A stretch of 64,000 nt of DNA, taken from a candidate division KSB1 bacterium (GTDB lineage Bacteria > Electryoneota > RPQS01). Below are positions 51,475 through 58,105 of the stretch, in pieces. The notes under the pieces were generated by a model. It had not been told where the DNA came from, ran no database searches, and saw only the letters and a program-made list of their open reading frames with translations. The translations under genes were made by a program, and so were the position numbers. Within the stretch, counting starts at the first letter, position 1. Each line of letters opens with the position of its first letter. The stretch covers positions 248,001 to 312,000 of the forward strand of contig JACRMR010000003.1 of the NCBI GenBank assembly GCA_016214895.1. Direction: 5' to 3'.

Positions 51475-53292
51475 TCAGCTTGCCGGCAATTCGATTGAGA
51501 ACTCGCTGCCGGCGCCGGCCTCGGACCGCACGCTGATCTTTCCGGCATGGACCTGGACGATATGCTTCACGATGGCCAGTCCGAGTCCGGTACCGCCGAG
51601 TTGCCGGCTGCGCGCTTTGTCCACGCGGTAGAAGCGTTCGAAGATTCGCGAAAGATGATCGGCCGGAATCCCGACACCGCGGTCGCGCACGCGAATCACC
51701 GCGCGGTCTTTAAGACTCGAAATCGCGACGGTCACCAATTGGTCGCGTCCACTGTATTTGATGGCGTTGTCGAGCAGGTTGGCGATGGCCTGCTCAATCA
51801 GCAGCGCATTTACGGGCGCCAGGACATCGGCCGGGCAGACCAGCTCAATCGTAACCCCATGTTCGGCGGCCTTGCGGGAGAGATGCGAGATGGCCGCCGC
51901 CGCGATCGCTCCGAGGCTGCCGGGTGCGCGCTGCAGGTCACCGCGATTCCCCTCTTGTTCGATGCGCGACAGGCTGAGCAGATCGTCGATGATCGCGTTC
52001 AAGCGAATGGCATTCTGCTCGATTCTCGTCAGGAAATCGCGGGCTTTGTCCCGGTCATCAAGTGCTCCGTCGAGCAGCGTTTCCACGAAACCCTGAATCG
52101 TGGTGATCGGCGTCTTCAGCTCGTGCGACACATTGGCGACAAACTCGCGGCGCACGTTTTCGAGTTTTCGCAATCGGGTAATATCGTTGAAGACGACCAG
52201 CACGCCTTTGGTCGCGCCGCTCAGATCGCGGAGCGGAGCGCCGGCCACCTGCAGCACGCGGTCTTCGCTGAATTCAAGCGTGACCTCACCTTCCCCGATC
52301 TGTGACCCGGCCAGGATTTGCCCGATATACTGTTGGAGTCGGCTGCTGCGGGCGACTTCGGGCAGCAACCGGCCGACCACCTTGTGCGACTCAACTCCGA
52401 GCAGCTCGGCGGCGGCGCGGTTGGCATACAGCACGCGCTCGTGCGCGTCGAGGGCGATCACACTCTCGCGCAGGCTGGCCAGAATCGCTTCCTGTTCGTT
52501 GCGCTGGAGCGTAATCGCATGGATCTTGTCGCCGAGCTGATCCGCCATTCGATTCAGGGAGTCGGCCAGCCCGGCCAATTCCGTGATTCGCGGGAGCTTG
52601 ACCTTTTCGGAGAAGTCGCCCGCGGCGAAGCGTTCAGCGCCGCGCTGCATGTCGGCGATCGGGCGATTCACGAAGCGCGAGAGCACGACCGTAATCAAAG
52701 CGGCCACGGACAAGGAGACCAGTACCGCGAGCAGGATGACGACGCGATTCCGTTCGAGATCCGGGCCCTGTGCTACCAGCGGGACGGCGGAGCGCATGGC
52801 TCCTACGACCTGGCCGCGGTGCAAGAGTGGGACGGCCACGTACAGCACTTCGCTGCGCAGGACTTCGCTGCGTCGTGTCGCCGAGCCGGTCTGGCCCGCG
52901 AGCGCCGCGCGAACTTCCGGTCGAAAGCTGAGCGATTCCAGGTCGCGCGGATCGATCGGGCGGATCAGCGCGGTATCTGCGGCGGAGAATCGATCTTCGC
53001 GATCACTGTCACCGAGCACGCGTCCCGCAGTCGAGACGAGCGTGAGCCGGACGCGCGAGACGGCGGACGCGTATCGACAGAAAGACTGGAGTGAATCAGG
53101 GGGGGTGAACGGGAACGAGGAGGGAACTTGCTCCGCCAGCAGCCGCAGTCGGACTTGCAGATCGGCCGCGGTGCGTCGCAGGTGGTATTCCTGGAGGACG
53201 GAATTGGTGTAGGTCCCTGTGACCACGACGGCCACGAGGATAATCAGGAAGTAGATCGGCGCGAGCGTCCAGAGCAGCCGGTTCCTAAGCAT
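51475..53292 (-). CDS. phoR: Phosphate-sensing histidine kinase PhoR
   Basis: 605 residues from the ATG at 53292, which lies 8 nt inside the end of phoB. Order: membrane segment (LLWTLAPIYFLIILVAVVV), periplasmic sensor of about 150 residues, second membrane segment (VVILLAVLVSLSVAALITVVL), HAMP (RPIADMQRGAERFAAGDFSE), PAS (LRESVIALDAHERVLYANRA), then the kinase. The phospho-His is about residue 390 in FVANVSHELKTPITT; N box LLDNAIKYSG, G1 DRGVGIPADH, F FERFYRVD and G2 GGTGLGLAIVKH are all present. The large periplasmic domain matches the Bacillus-type PhoR plan more than that of E. coli. It phosphorylates PhoB when phosphate is short. Confidence 0.94.
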   Translation of the reverse strand: MLRNRLLWTLAPIYFLIILVAVVVTGTYTNSVLQEYHLRRTAADLQVRLRLLAEQVPSSFPFTPPDSLQSFCRYASAVSRVRLTLVSTAGRVLGDSDREDRFSAADTALIRPIDPRDLESLSFRPEVRAALAGQTGSATRRSEVLRSEVLYVAVPLLHRGQVVGAMRSAVPLVAQGPDLERNRVVILLAVLVSLSVAALITVVLSRFVNRPIADMQRGAERFAAGDFSEKVKLPRITELAGLADSLNRMADQLGDKIHAITLQRNEQEAILASLRESVIALDAHERVLYANRAAAELLGVESHKVVGRLLPEVARSSRLQQYIGQILAGSQIGEGEVTLEFSEDRVLQVAGAPLRDLSGATKGVLVVFNDITRLRKLENVRREFVANVSHELKTPITTIQGFVETLLDGALDDRDKARDFLTRIEQNAIRLNAIIDDLLSLSRIEQEGNRGDLQRAPGSLGAIAAAAISHLSRKAAEHGVTIELVCPADVLAPVNALLIEQAIANLLDNAIKYSGRDQLVTVAISSLKDRAVIRVRDRGVGIPADHLSRIFERFYRVDKARSRQLGGTGLGLAIVKHIVQVHAGKISVRSEAGAGSEFSIELPAS

Positions 53293-53980
53293 GCCGCAGA
53301 TCCCGGAAGCGATAACCGACACCGCGGACGGTTTCCACCATGTCGCCGGCTTGTCCGAGTTTGCGGCGCAGGGAAACCATATGAACATCGACCGCGCGAC
53401 CGGTAACTTCGGAGTTGCTGCCTTGAGCGAATTCGAGGATCTGTTCGCGGCTGTACACCCAGCCGGGGCGGCGGCAGATCATTTGCAGGATGCGGAACTC
53501 CGTCGCCGTCAGATCGACGGACTGGCCGCTGACGCGAACTTCATGCTTGTCGGGGAGAATCACGAGGGGGCCGAATTGCAAGGTGCTGCCGGTAATTTCC
53601 GGTGAACTCGCGCGTCTCAAAACGGCCTTCAGGCGCGCAAGCACAACGCGCGGGCTGAACGGTTTCGTGATGTAATCATCGGCGCCGAGTTCGAGACCGG
53701 TGACAATATCGGCCTCTCCGTCCTTCGCCGTGAGCATGATGATCGGGATGTTGACGGTCTCGACGTTGGACTTCAGGGTTCGACACAGGTCGAGTCCGTC
53801 CACGCCGGGCAGCATCAGGTCCAAAATCACCGCGTCGGGCGAGCTGTCATTGACGATTTTGAGCGCCTGTTCGCCACTGGTGGCCGTGACCACCTGATGA
53901 CCTTCGCGGCTCAGGTTGTAACGCAGGAGTTCGAGAATGTCTTCTTCGTCGTCAACAACGAGGATTTTGGCCTTGCTCAT
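53285..53980 (-). CDS. phoB: Phosphate regulon response regulator PhoB
   Basis: 231 residues from the ATG at 53980, the first start that fits a receiver domain (MSKAKILVVDDEEDILELLR); the frame runs 56 codons further upstream without similarity. Phospho-acceptor Asp 54 (ILDLMLPGVDGLDLC), Thr in IMLTAKDGEAD and Lys in DDYITKPFSPR are present. The OmpR/PhoB winged helix follows (LTATEFRILQMICRRPGWVYSREQIL ... VDVHMVSLRRKLG ... VRGVGYRF). It overlaps phoR by 8 nt. Location beside porin-pst-phoU makes the assignment secure. Confidence 0.95.
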   Translation of the reverse strand: MSKAKILVVDDEEDILELLRYNLSREGHQVVTATSGEQALKIVNDSSPDAVILDLMLPGVDGLDLCRTLKSNVETVNIPIIMLTAKDGEADIVTGLELGADDYITKPFSPRVVLARLKAVLRRASSPEITGSTLQFGPLVILPDKHEVRVSGQSVDLTATEFRILQMICRRPGWVYSREQILEFAQGSNSEVTGRAVDVHMVSLRRKLGQAGDMVETVRGVGYRFRDLRHA

Positions 53981-54206
53981 GGTAGTGTTCCGACGTGCTG
54001 CCGAGTGGCAGAGACTCCGCTTGCAGCCAAGCGGGGTCCGGCTGTTAGGATCTCGTTCCGGAAATTTACGAGGAATCGCCCGGAAACGCAACCGACCAGC
54101 TCGTCCTCTCGCAGCACCCCTGCGGTCCGTGCTGTGGACCCGGCGCACGGACGGTAAGTGAAATAATTCAATAGTTTAACAAATGTGACTCTTTTTGGAA
54201 AATTAC
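53981..54206. other. Divergent intergenic region between phoB and the cysteine operon
   Basis: About 226 nt without a gene. The half next to the operon is AT-rich (around 54161-54206) and should hold the phoB promoter on the left strand; no clear -35/-10 pair was found there. Some 11-bp-spaced, Pho-box-like hexamers can be picked out on the left strand (GTCACA and TAAACT), but the match is weak. Confidence 0.4.
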
Positions 54207-54235
54207 TTGACATGCGGGTGTCAGAGCATTAAATT
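54207..54235 (+). promoter_or_regulatory. Consensus promoter of the cysteine operon
   Basis: TTGACA (54207-54212), a 17-nt spacer and TAAATT (54230-54235). The expected transcript start is the A at 54242 or 54245, only 0-3 nt before the leader peptide's ATG, so the leader ORF is leaderless or nearly so. Confidence 0.85.
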
Positions 54236-54244
54236 GGTAGCATC

Positions 54245-54337
54245 ATGATCCACCAGCCGTCCCATAACACCTGCTGCTGTTGTCCTTGTTGGAAATACCC
54301 TCCGGCGAAGTTCGGCCTCGTGTTGCCTCCGAATTGA
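54245..54337 (+). CDS. Polycysteine leader peptide (30 codons)
   Basis: A short ORF from ATG 54245 to TGA 54335-54337. The peptide has Cys at positions 10, 11, 12, 13 and 15 (codons TGC TGC TGT TGT, then CCT, then TGT at 54272-54289), followed by WKYPPAKFG. It lies directly behind a strong promoter, lacks a ribosome site and would be translated from the transcript's 5' end. An intrinsic terminator follows 27 nt after its stop. GGCGAAG (54304-54310), within the ORF, is the exact complement of CTTCGCC (54367-54373) in the terminator's 5' arm. Cys starvation should stall the ribosome on the Cys codons and leave this segment free. This is the expected design of a cysteine-responsive attenuator, upstream of cysteine-synthesis genes. 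Polycysteine leaders that are leaderless are known from mycobacteria. Confidence 0.8.
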   Translation: MIHQPSHNTCCCCPCWKYPPAKFGLVLPPN

Positions 54338-54363
54338 CGGACGCTGCAATACAAACAGCCTGA

Positions 54364-54395
54364 CCCCTTCGCCACCGCGAGGGGGTTTTTCTTTT
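54364..54395 (+). terminator. Attenuator terminator in the cysteine-operon leader
   Basis: CCCCTTCGC (54364-54372) pairs with GCGAGGGGG (54377-54385), 9 bp with one G-T, loop CACC, followed by TTTTTCTTTT (54386-54395). It lies between the leader peptide and the first structural gene on the same strand, so it must act conditionally. Besides the 54304-54310 match, CCTCGTG (54316-54322) can pair with CGCGAGG (54376-54382) in the 3' arm (one G-T). Confidence 0.88.
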
Positions 54396-54456
54396 GGCGA
54401 TAAGTGCTTTTGTCGGCGGAATGCCGAGCCACCACAACGGAAGGAATGATTGCGCC

Positions 54457-55113
54457 ATGAGTGACACGACTGCGACCGCATATTTACCCCGCCTGAATGA
54501 GCCGGCGCCGGACTTCACCGCGAAAACCACGCAAGGCGAGCTGAAGCTGGCCGATTTCAAAGGCAGGAAGTGGGTGGTGCTGTTCAGCCATCCGGCGGAC
54601 TTTACTCCCGTCTGCACGACGGAATTCATCGCCTTCGCGCGAAACCACGAAAAATTCGAGCGCCTGAACACACAGATCATCGGTCTGTCAATTGACAGCA
54701 TCTATTCGCACATTGCGTGGGTGCGGAACATCGAAGACAAGTTCGACGTGAAGGTCCCGTTTCCGGTGATCGCGGACCTGAAGATGGATGTGGCACGCGC
54801 CTACGGCATGGTGCATCCGACGGCGTCCGACACGTCGGCGGTGCGGGCGGTCTTTGTGATCGACGACAAAGGCATCATCCGGGCGATGATCTACTACCCA
54901 TTGACGAACGGTCGCTCGATTGACGAGGTCTTGCGGATTGTTGAGGCCTTGCAGACCACGGATAAGAATCAGGTCGCCACACCGGAGAACTGGCGTGCCG
55001 GTGATAAGTGCATCGTGCTGGCGCCGCAGACCGTACAGGTGGCGGCGCAGCGGTCGGCAGAAGGCTTCGACTACACCGACTGGTACTTTACGAAGAAAGC
55101 GGTGAATTCGTGA
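54457..55113 (+). CDS. Prx6-type peroxiredoxin
   Basis: 218 residues from the ATG at 54457, with AAGGA about 12 nt upstream; the longer frame to 54394 would run into the attenuator terminator. It belongs to the Prx6/1-Cys-like AhpC/TSA class: FSHPADFTPVCTTEF holds the peroxidatic Cys 53 with its Pro and Thr partners, the active-site Arg is in SAVRAVFVIDDKG, and the C-terminal dimer region has PENWRAGDKCIVLAP with Cys 185 as a possible resolving Cys. It reduces peroxides. It is the first gene of the operon, and its stop overlaps the cysM start (GTGA), so peroxide defence and cysteine supply are co-expressed. Confidence 0.94.
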   Translation: MSDTTATAYLPRLNEPAPDFTAKTTQGELKLADFKGRKWVVLFSHPADFTPVCTTEFIAFARNHEKFERLNTQIIGLSIDSIYSHIAWVRNIEDKFDVKVPFPVIADLKMDVARAYGMVHPTASDTSAVRAVFVIDDKGIIRAMIYYPLTNGRSIDEVLRIVEALQTTDKNQVATPENWRAGDKCIVLAPQTVQVAAQRSAEGFDYTDWYFTKKAVNS

Positions 55114-56081
55114 CGGCCTATCCGCTGCTGACGACGGAAGCCGCGCCCCGGGAATCGGTGACCGCTGATGACTTGTTTACGCCACCGCCGGTGGTCACGC
55201 AAATCGGGAATACGCCGCTGCTCGAACTCAAGCAGGTGCGTAGCGGGCTCCACCCCGCCGTGCGCGTCTTTGCCAAGGCCGAGTGGTCCAATCCGGGAGG
55301 CTCGGTGAAGGACCGCGCGGGCTGGTATATGATTCGGCAGGCGATCATTGATGGCCGGCTGAGCGGGGACCGGCGCATTCTCGATGCCACGAGCGGCAAC
55401 ACGGGAATTGCGCTGGCGATGATCGGCGCCGCGTTGGGGATTGGCGTCACGCTCTGCATTCCCGCGAATGCGAGTGCGGAACGGAAGCGCATACTTGCGG
55501 CTTACCATGCGGAGGTGATCCTGACGGATGCCTTGGGATCCACGGACTCGGCGCAGGCCACGGCGCGACAGCTTTCTCTGAAGTACCCTGACCGCTACTG
55601 TTACCTCAATCAATACGCGAATCCGGCCAATGTTCGCGCGCACATGTTGACGACCGGACCCGAAATCTGGCGACAAACCGACGGGAAGGTCACGCATTTC
55701 GTCGCGGGTCTGGGCACGACCGGAACCTTTACGGGTGTCGGACGCTATTTGAAGGCGCGGGCGCCGCAGGTCAGGGTCTTTTCGTTTCAGCCTGACGGTC
55801 CGCTGCACGGACTCGAAGGATTGAAACACCTTCCGACGGTTCACGTTCCGGAGATTTACGACGCCGCGCTATTGGACGGGAATCTTGAGGTCAGCACGGA
55901 AGACGCTTACCTGATGATGAAGCGACTGGTGCGCGAGGAAGGCCTGTTCGTCGGCGTGTCCGCGGCGGCGGCAACCGTCGCCGCGCTGCGCCTGGCGGCC
56001 ACGCTCGAATCGGGGCTGGTGGTGACAATTCACTGTGATACCGGCGCGCGCTACCTGTCGCTGCCGGTGTGGGATTCCTGA
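55110..56081 (+). CDS. cysM: CysM-like cysteine synthase (PLP enzyme)
   Basis: 323 residues from the GTG at 55110, overlapping the peroxiredoxin stop; the ORF start at 55008 lies inside that gene and is not used. A fold-type II PLP enzyme: cofactor Lys 67 in NPGGSVKDRAG, SGNTG (95-99), and GLGTTGTFTGVGRYLK for phosphate binding. The C-terminal part (VHVPEIYDAALLD ... REEGLFVGVSAAA) is closer in style to mycobacterial CysM, which takes O-phosphoserine and the thiocarboxylate of carrier CysO, than to CysK. The neighbouring JAMM protease and CysO-like carrier support that donor. Whether O-acetylserine or O-phosphoserine is used cannot be read from the sequence. Confidence 0.9.
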   Translation: MTAYPLLTTEAAPRESVTADDLFTPPPVVTQIGNTPLLELKQVRSGLHPAVRVFAKAEWSNPGGSVKDRAGWYMIRQAIIDGRLSGDRRILDATSGNTGIALAMIGAALGIGVTLCIPANASAERKRILAAYHAEVILTDALGSTDSAQATARQLSLKYPDRYCYLNQYANPANVRAHMLTTGPEIWRQTDGKVTHFVAGLGTTGTFTGVGRYLKARAPQVRVFSFQPDGPLHGLEGLKHLPTVHVPEIYDAALLDGNLEVSTEDAYLMMKRLVREEGLFVGVSAAAATVAALRLAATLESGLVVTIHCDTGARYLSLPVWDS

Positions 56082-56117
56082 TGGGGCACAGCCAACTGTG
56101 CAGAGAGGACTTCTGAT

Positions 56118-56555
56118 TTGGCGATTCAATTGACGGCCGGACACATCTCGCTCATCGGTCGGGAAGCCGAGCACGGCTATCCCGATGAAGTCTGCGGGTT
56201 TCTCTATGGCCGGGATGGCGGCGATACGCGCGAGATTCAGCGCGTGGTTCCCGTGGTCAACGAGCAGCATTTCAACCGCGCGCGCCGGTTTCTCATCACG
56301 CCCGACCAGTTTCGTCACGCGGAGTCGCGGGCGCACGAATTCGGTCTGGACTTGCTCGGCTTCTACCACTCGCATCCCGACCACCCGGCGATTCCCTCGG
56401 AATTCGATCGCGAGCACGCGTTGCCATTCTACTCCTATGTCATTATCTCCGTACGTTCCGGGCGGAGTGCCGAGTTGCGCAGTTGGCTGCTGCTCGAAGA
56501 TCGCAGCGGCTATGCCGAGGAAACAATCCGGGAACTCACCACCACGACGATATGA
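56118..56555 (+). CDS. mec: JAMM/MPN+ metalloprotease of the cysteine pathway (Mec-like)
   Basis: 145 residues, TTG start with AGAGG about 10 nt upstream. The zinc JAMM motif is intact: Glu 24 in YPDEVCGFLYG and HSHPDHPAIPSEFD (84-97: His 84, His 86, Ser 94, Asp 97). In mycobacteria the equivalent Mec releases cysteine from the C-terminal glycine of CysO after CysM has added it. Here it may do the same and may also have to free the carrier from its fusion partner. It lies 36 nt after cysM and overlaps the next gene by 4 nt (ATGA). Confidence 0.9.
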   Translation: MAIQLTAGHISLIGREAEHGYPDEVCGFLYGRDGGDTREIQRVVPVVNEQHFNRARRFLITPDQFRHAESRAHEFGLDLLGFYHSHPDHPAIPSEFDREHALPFYSYVIISVRSGRSAELRSWLLLEDRSGYAEETIRELTTTTI

Positions 56556-58000
56556 GCATCTCCATTCAAATTCCCACAGTACTCCGCAGGTTCACGGAGA
56601 ATCTGGACCAGGTTGAGGTTGACGGCGCCAACGTGCGCGAGGCTCTGCAGTCGCTGGTCTGGCGTCACCCGCATCTACGGAAGCACCTGTATGACGACGC
56701 CGGTTCTGTACGCAGCTTTGTGAACGTCTATCTTGGTGATCAGGACGTGCGTCACTTGCCCGCGAAGCACGACACCCGGCTGAACGGCGGCGAGGTCCTG
56801 ACCATCGTGCCTTCCATTGCCGGGGGCAGCGGCCGCAATGGGCTGCCGCCATTGACACAGCATGAGATTCGGGCGTACAGCCGGCATTTGTTGTTGCCCG
56901 AGGTCGGCGCGGAAGGCCAGCGCAAGCTGAAAGCCGCCTCCGTACTCGTCATTGGCGCGGGCGGGCTCGGCTCACCGTTATTGGCCTACCTGAGCGCGGC
57001 CGGAGTTGGCCGCATCGGTATTGTCGATCTCGATGTGGTGGACGAAACGAATTTGCAGCGGCAGATTATTCATGGTGTGGACCGCCTCGGCGCGTCCAAG
57101 CTTGAATCGGCCCGGCAGTTCATTCGCAACCTCAATCCACGTGTTCAGGTCGATCTGCATGAGACATATCTCTCGAGCGAGAACGCGCGGTCGCTGGCCG
57201 CGGGTTACGACATTCTGGTGGATGGGACGGATAACTTCCCGACGCGTTATCTCGTCAACGATGTTGCCTACTTGCTGGGAAAGCCGAACGTCTATGGCAG
57301 CATCTTTCGATTTGAGGGGCAGGCCAGTGTTTTCTGTACGGAGGGCGGACCGTGTTATCGTTGTCTCTATCCGGAGCCACCGCCGCCCGGGTTGGTTCCT
57401 TCGTGTGCCGAAGGCGGGGTTTTGGGCGTCTTGCCGGGGATCGTCGGGTCGATTCAGGCGACGGAGGTCATCAAGCTGATTCTCGGAGTTGGGCAGTCGC
57501 TGGCGGGTCGCTTGCTGCGCTTTGACGCGTTGGGCATGAAGTTTCGCGAGTTCGTGTTGCAACGCGATCCAGCTTGTCCGCTGTGCGGTGACAGGCCCTC
57601 CATTCACGACTTGATCGACTACCACGAGTTCTGCGGACTTCCGGCATCGCAGGGCTCGGTCTCCGTGCCGGTCGAGAACCAGATCGACGTGAAGCAACTG
57701 CACGCGCTGCTGGAACACGGCAACGGCCATCGTCCGGTGCTTCTGGATGTGCGGCTGCCCGAGGAGCTTGAAATCTCCGCCCTGCCGGGCGCGCAACTGA
57801 TCCCGATTCAGGAACTGGAGTATCGGCTGCACGAGGTGGAACGGGAGCGGGACGTGGTGATCTTTTGTCGCAGCGGCCGCCGCAGCGCCCAGGCGTGGTA
57901 TCTGTTGCGCGATGCGGGGTTTCGCAATCCCATGTACAATCTGGAGGGCGGCATTCTGGCGTGGGCGGAGCAGATTGATCCCACGATGGCCTTATACTGA
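56552..58000 (+). CDS. Fusion of CysO-like sulfur carrier, E1-type activating enzyme and rhodanese
   Basis: 482 residues from the ATG at 56552, which overlaps the JAMM stop; the longer frame to 56483 is within the JAMM gene. Residues 1-92 are a ubiquitin-like carrier of the CysO/MoaD type (IQIPTVLRRFTENLDQVEVD ... GGEVLTIVPSIAGG) whose terminal Gly-Gly (91-92) is internal. Residues about 100-350 are a MoeB/ThiF-type E1: GAGGLGSPLLAYL, NLQRQ (167-171), catalytic Cys 285 in PSCAEGGVLG, and zinc Cys 268, 271, 342, 345. Residues about 375-482 are a rhodanese with Cys 439 in FCRSGRRS. In mycobacteria CysO, MoeZ and Mec are separate proteins. Making the carrier work would need cleavage after Gly 92 or an unusual intramolecular reaction. 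Confidence 0.93.
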   Translation: MSISIQIPTVLRRFTENLDQVEVDGANVREALQSLVWRHPHLRKHLYDDAGSVRSFVNVYLGDQDVRHLPAKHDTRLNGGEVLTIVPSIAGGSGRNGLPPLTQHEIRAYSRHLLLPEVGAEGQRKLKAASVLVIGAGGLGSPLLAYLSAAGVGRIGIVDLDVVDETNLQRQIIHGVDRLGASKLESARQFIRNLNPRVQVDLHETYLSSENARSLAAGYDILVDGTDNFPTRYLVNDVAYLLGKPNVYGSIFRFEGQASVFCTEGGPCYRCLYPEPPPPGLVPSCAEGGVLGVLPGIVGSIQATEVIKLILGVGQSLAGRLLRFDALGMKFREFVLQRDPACPLCGDRPSIHDLIDYHEFCGLPASQGSVSVPVENQIDVKQLHALLEHGNGHRPVLLDVRLPEELEISALPGAQLIPIQELEYRLHEVERERDVVIFCRSGRRSAQAWYLLRDAGFRNPMYNLEGGILAWAEQIDPTMALY

Positions 58001-58027
58001 GATGTCAACATCAGAGATTCGGCCCGT

Positions 58028-58087
58028 GGCAACGCAGGAGGAGGCGTTGCCCGAAACAGCAAGCCCGGCATGAAGCCGGGCCTTTTG
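58028..58087 (+). terminator. Tandem hairpin terminator of the cysteine operon
   Basis: Two hairpins in series: GGCAACGC (58028-58035) with GCGTTGCC (58044-58051), then GCCCGGC (58063-58069) with GCCGGGC (58075-58081) followed by cTTTT. They lie between the fusion gene and the convergent subtilase gene. Confidence 0.8.
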
Positions 58088-58105
58088 CGAGCCGGATTGT
58101 TCGGC

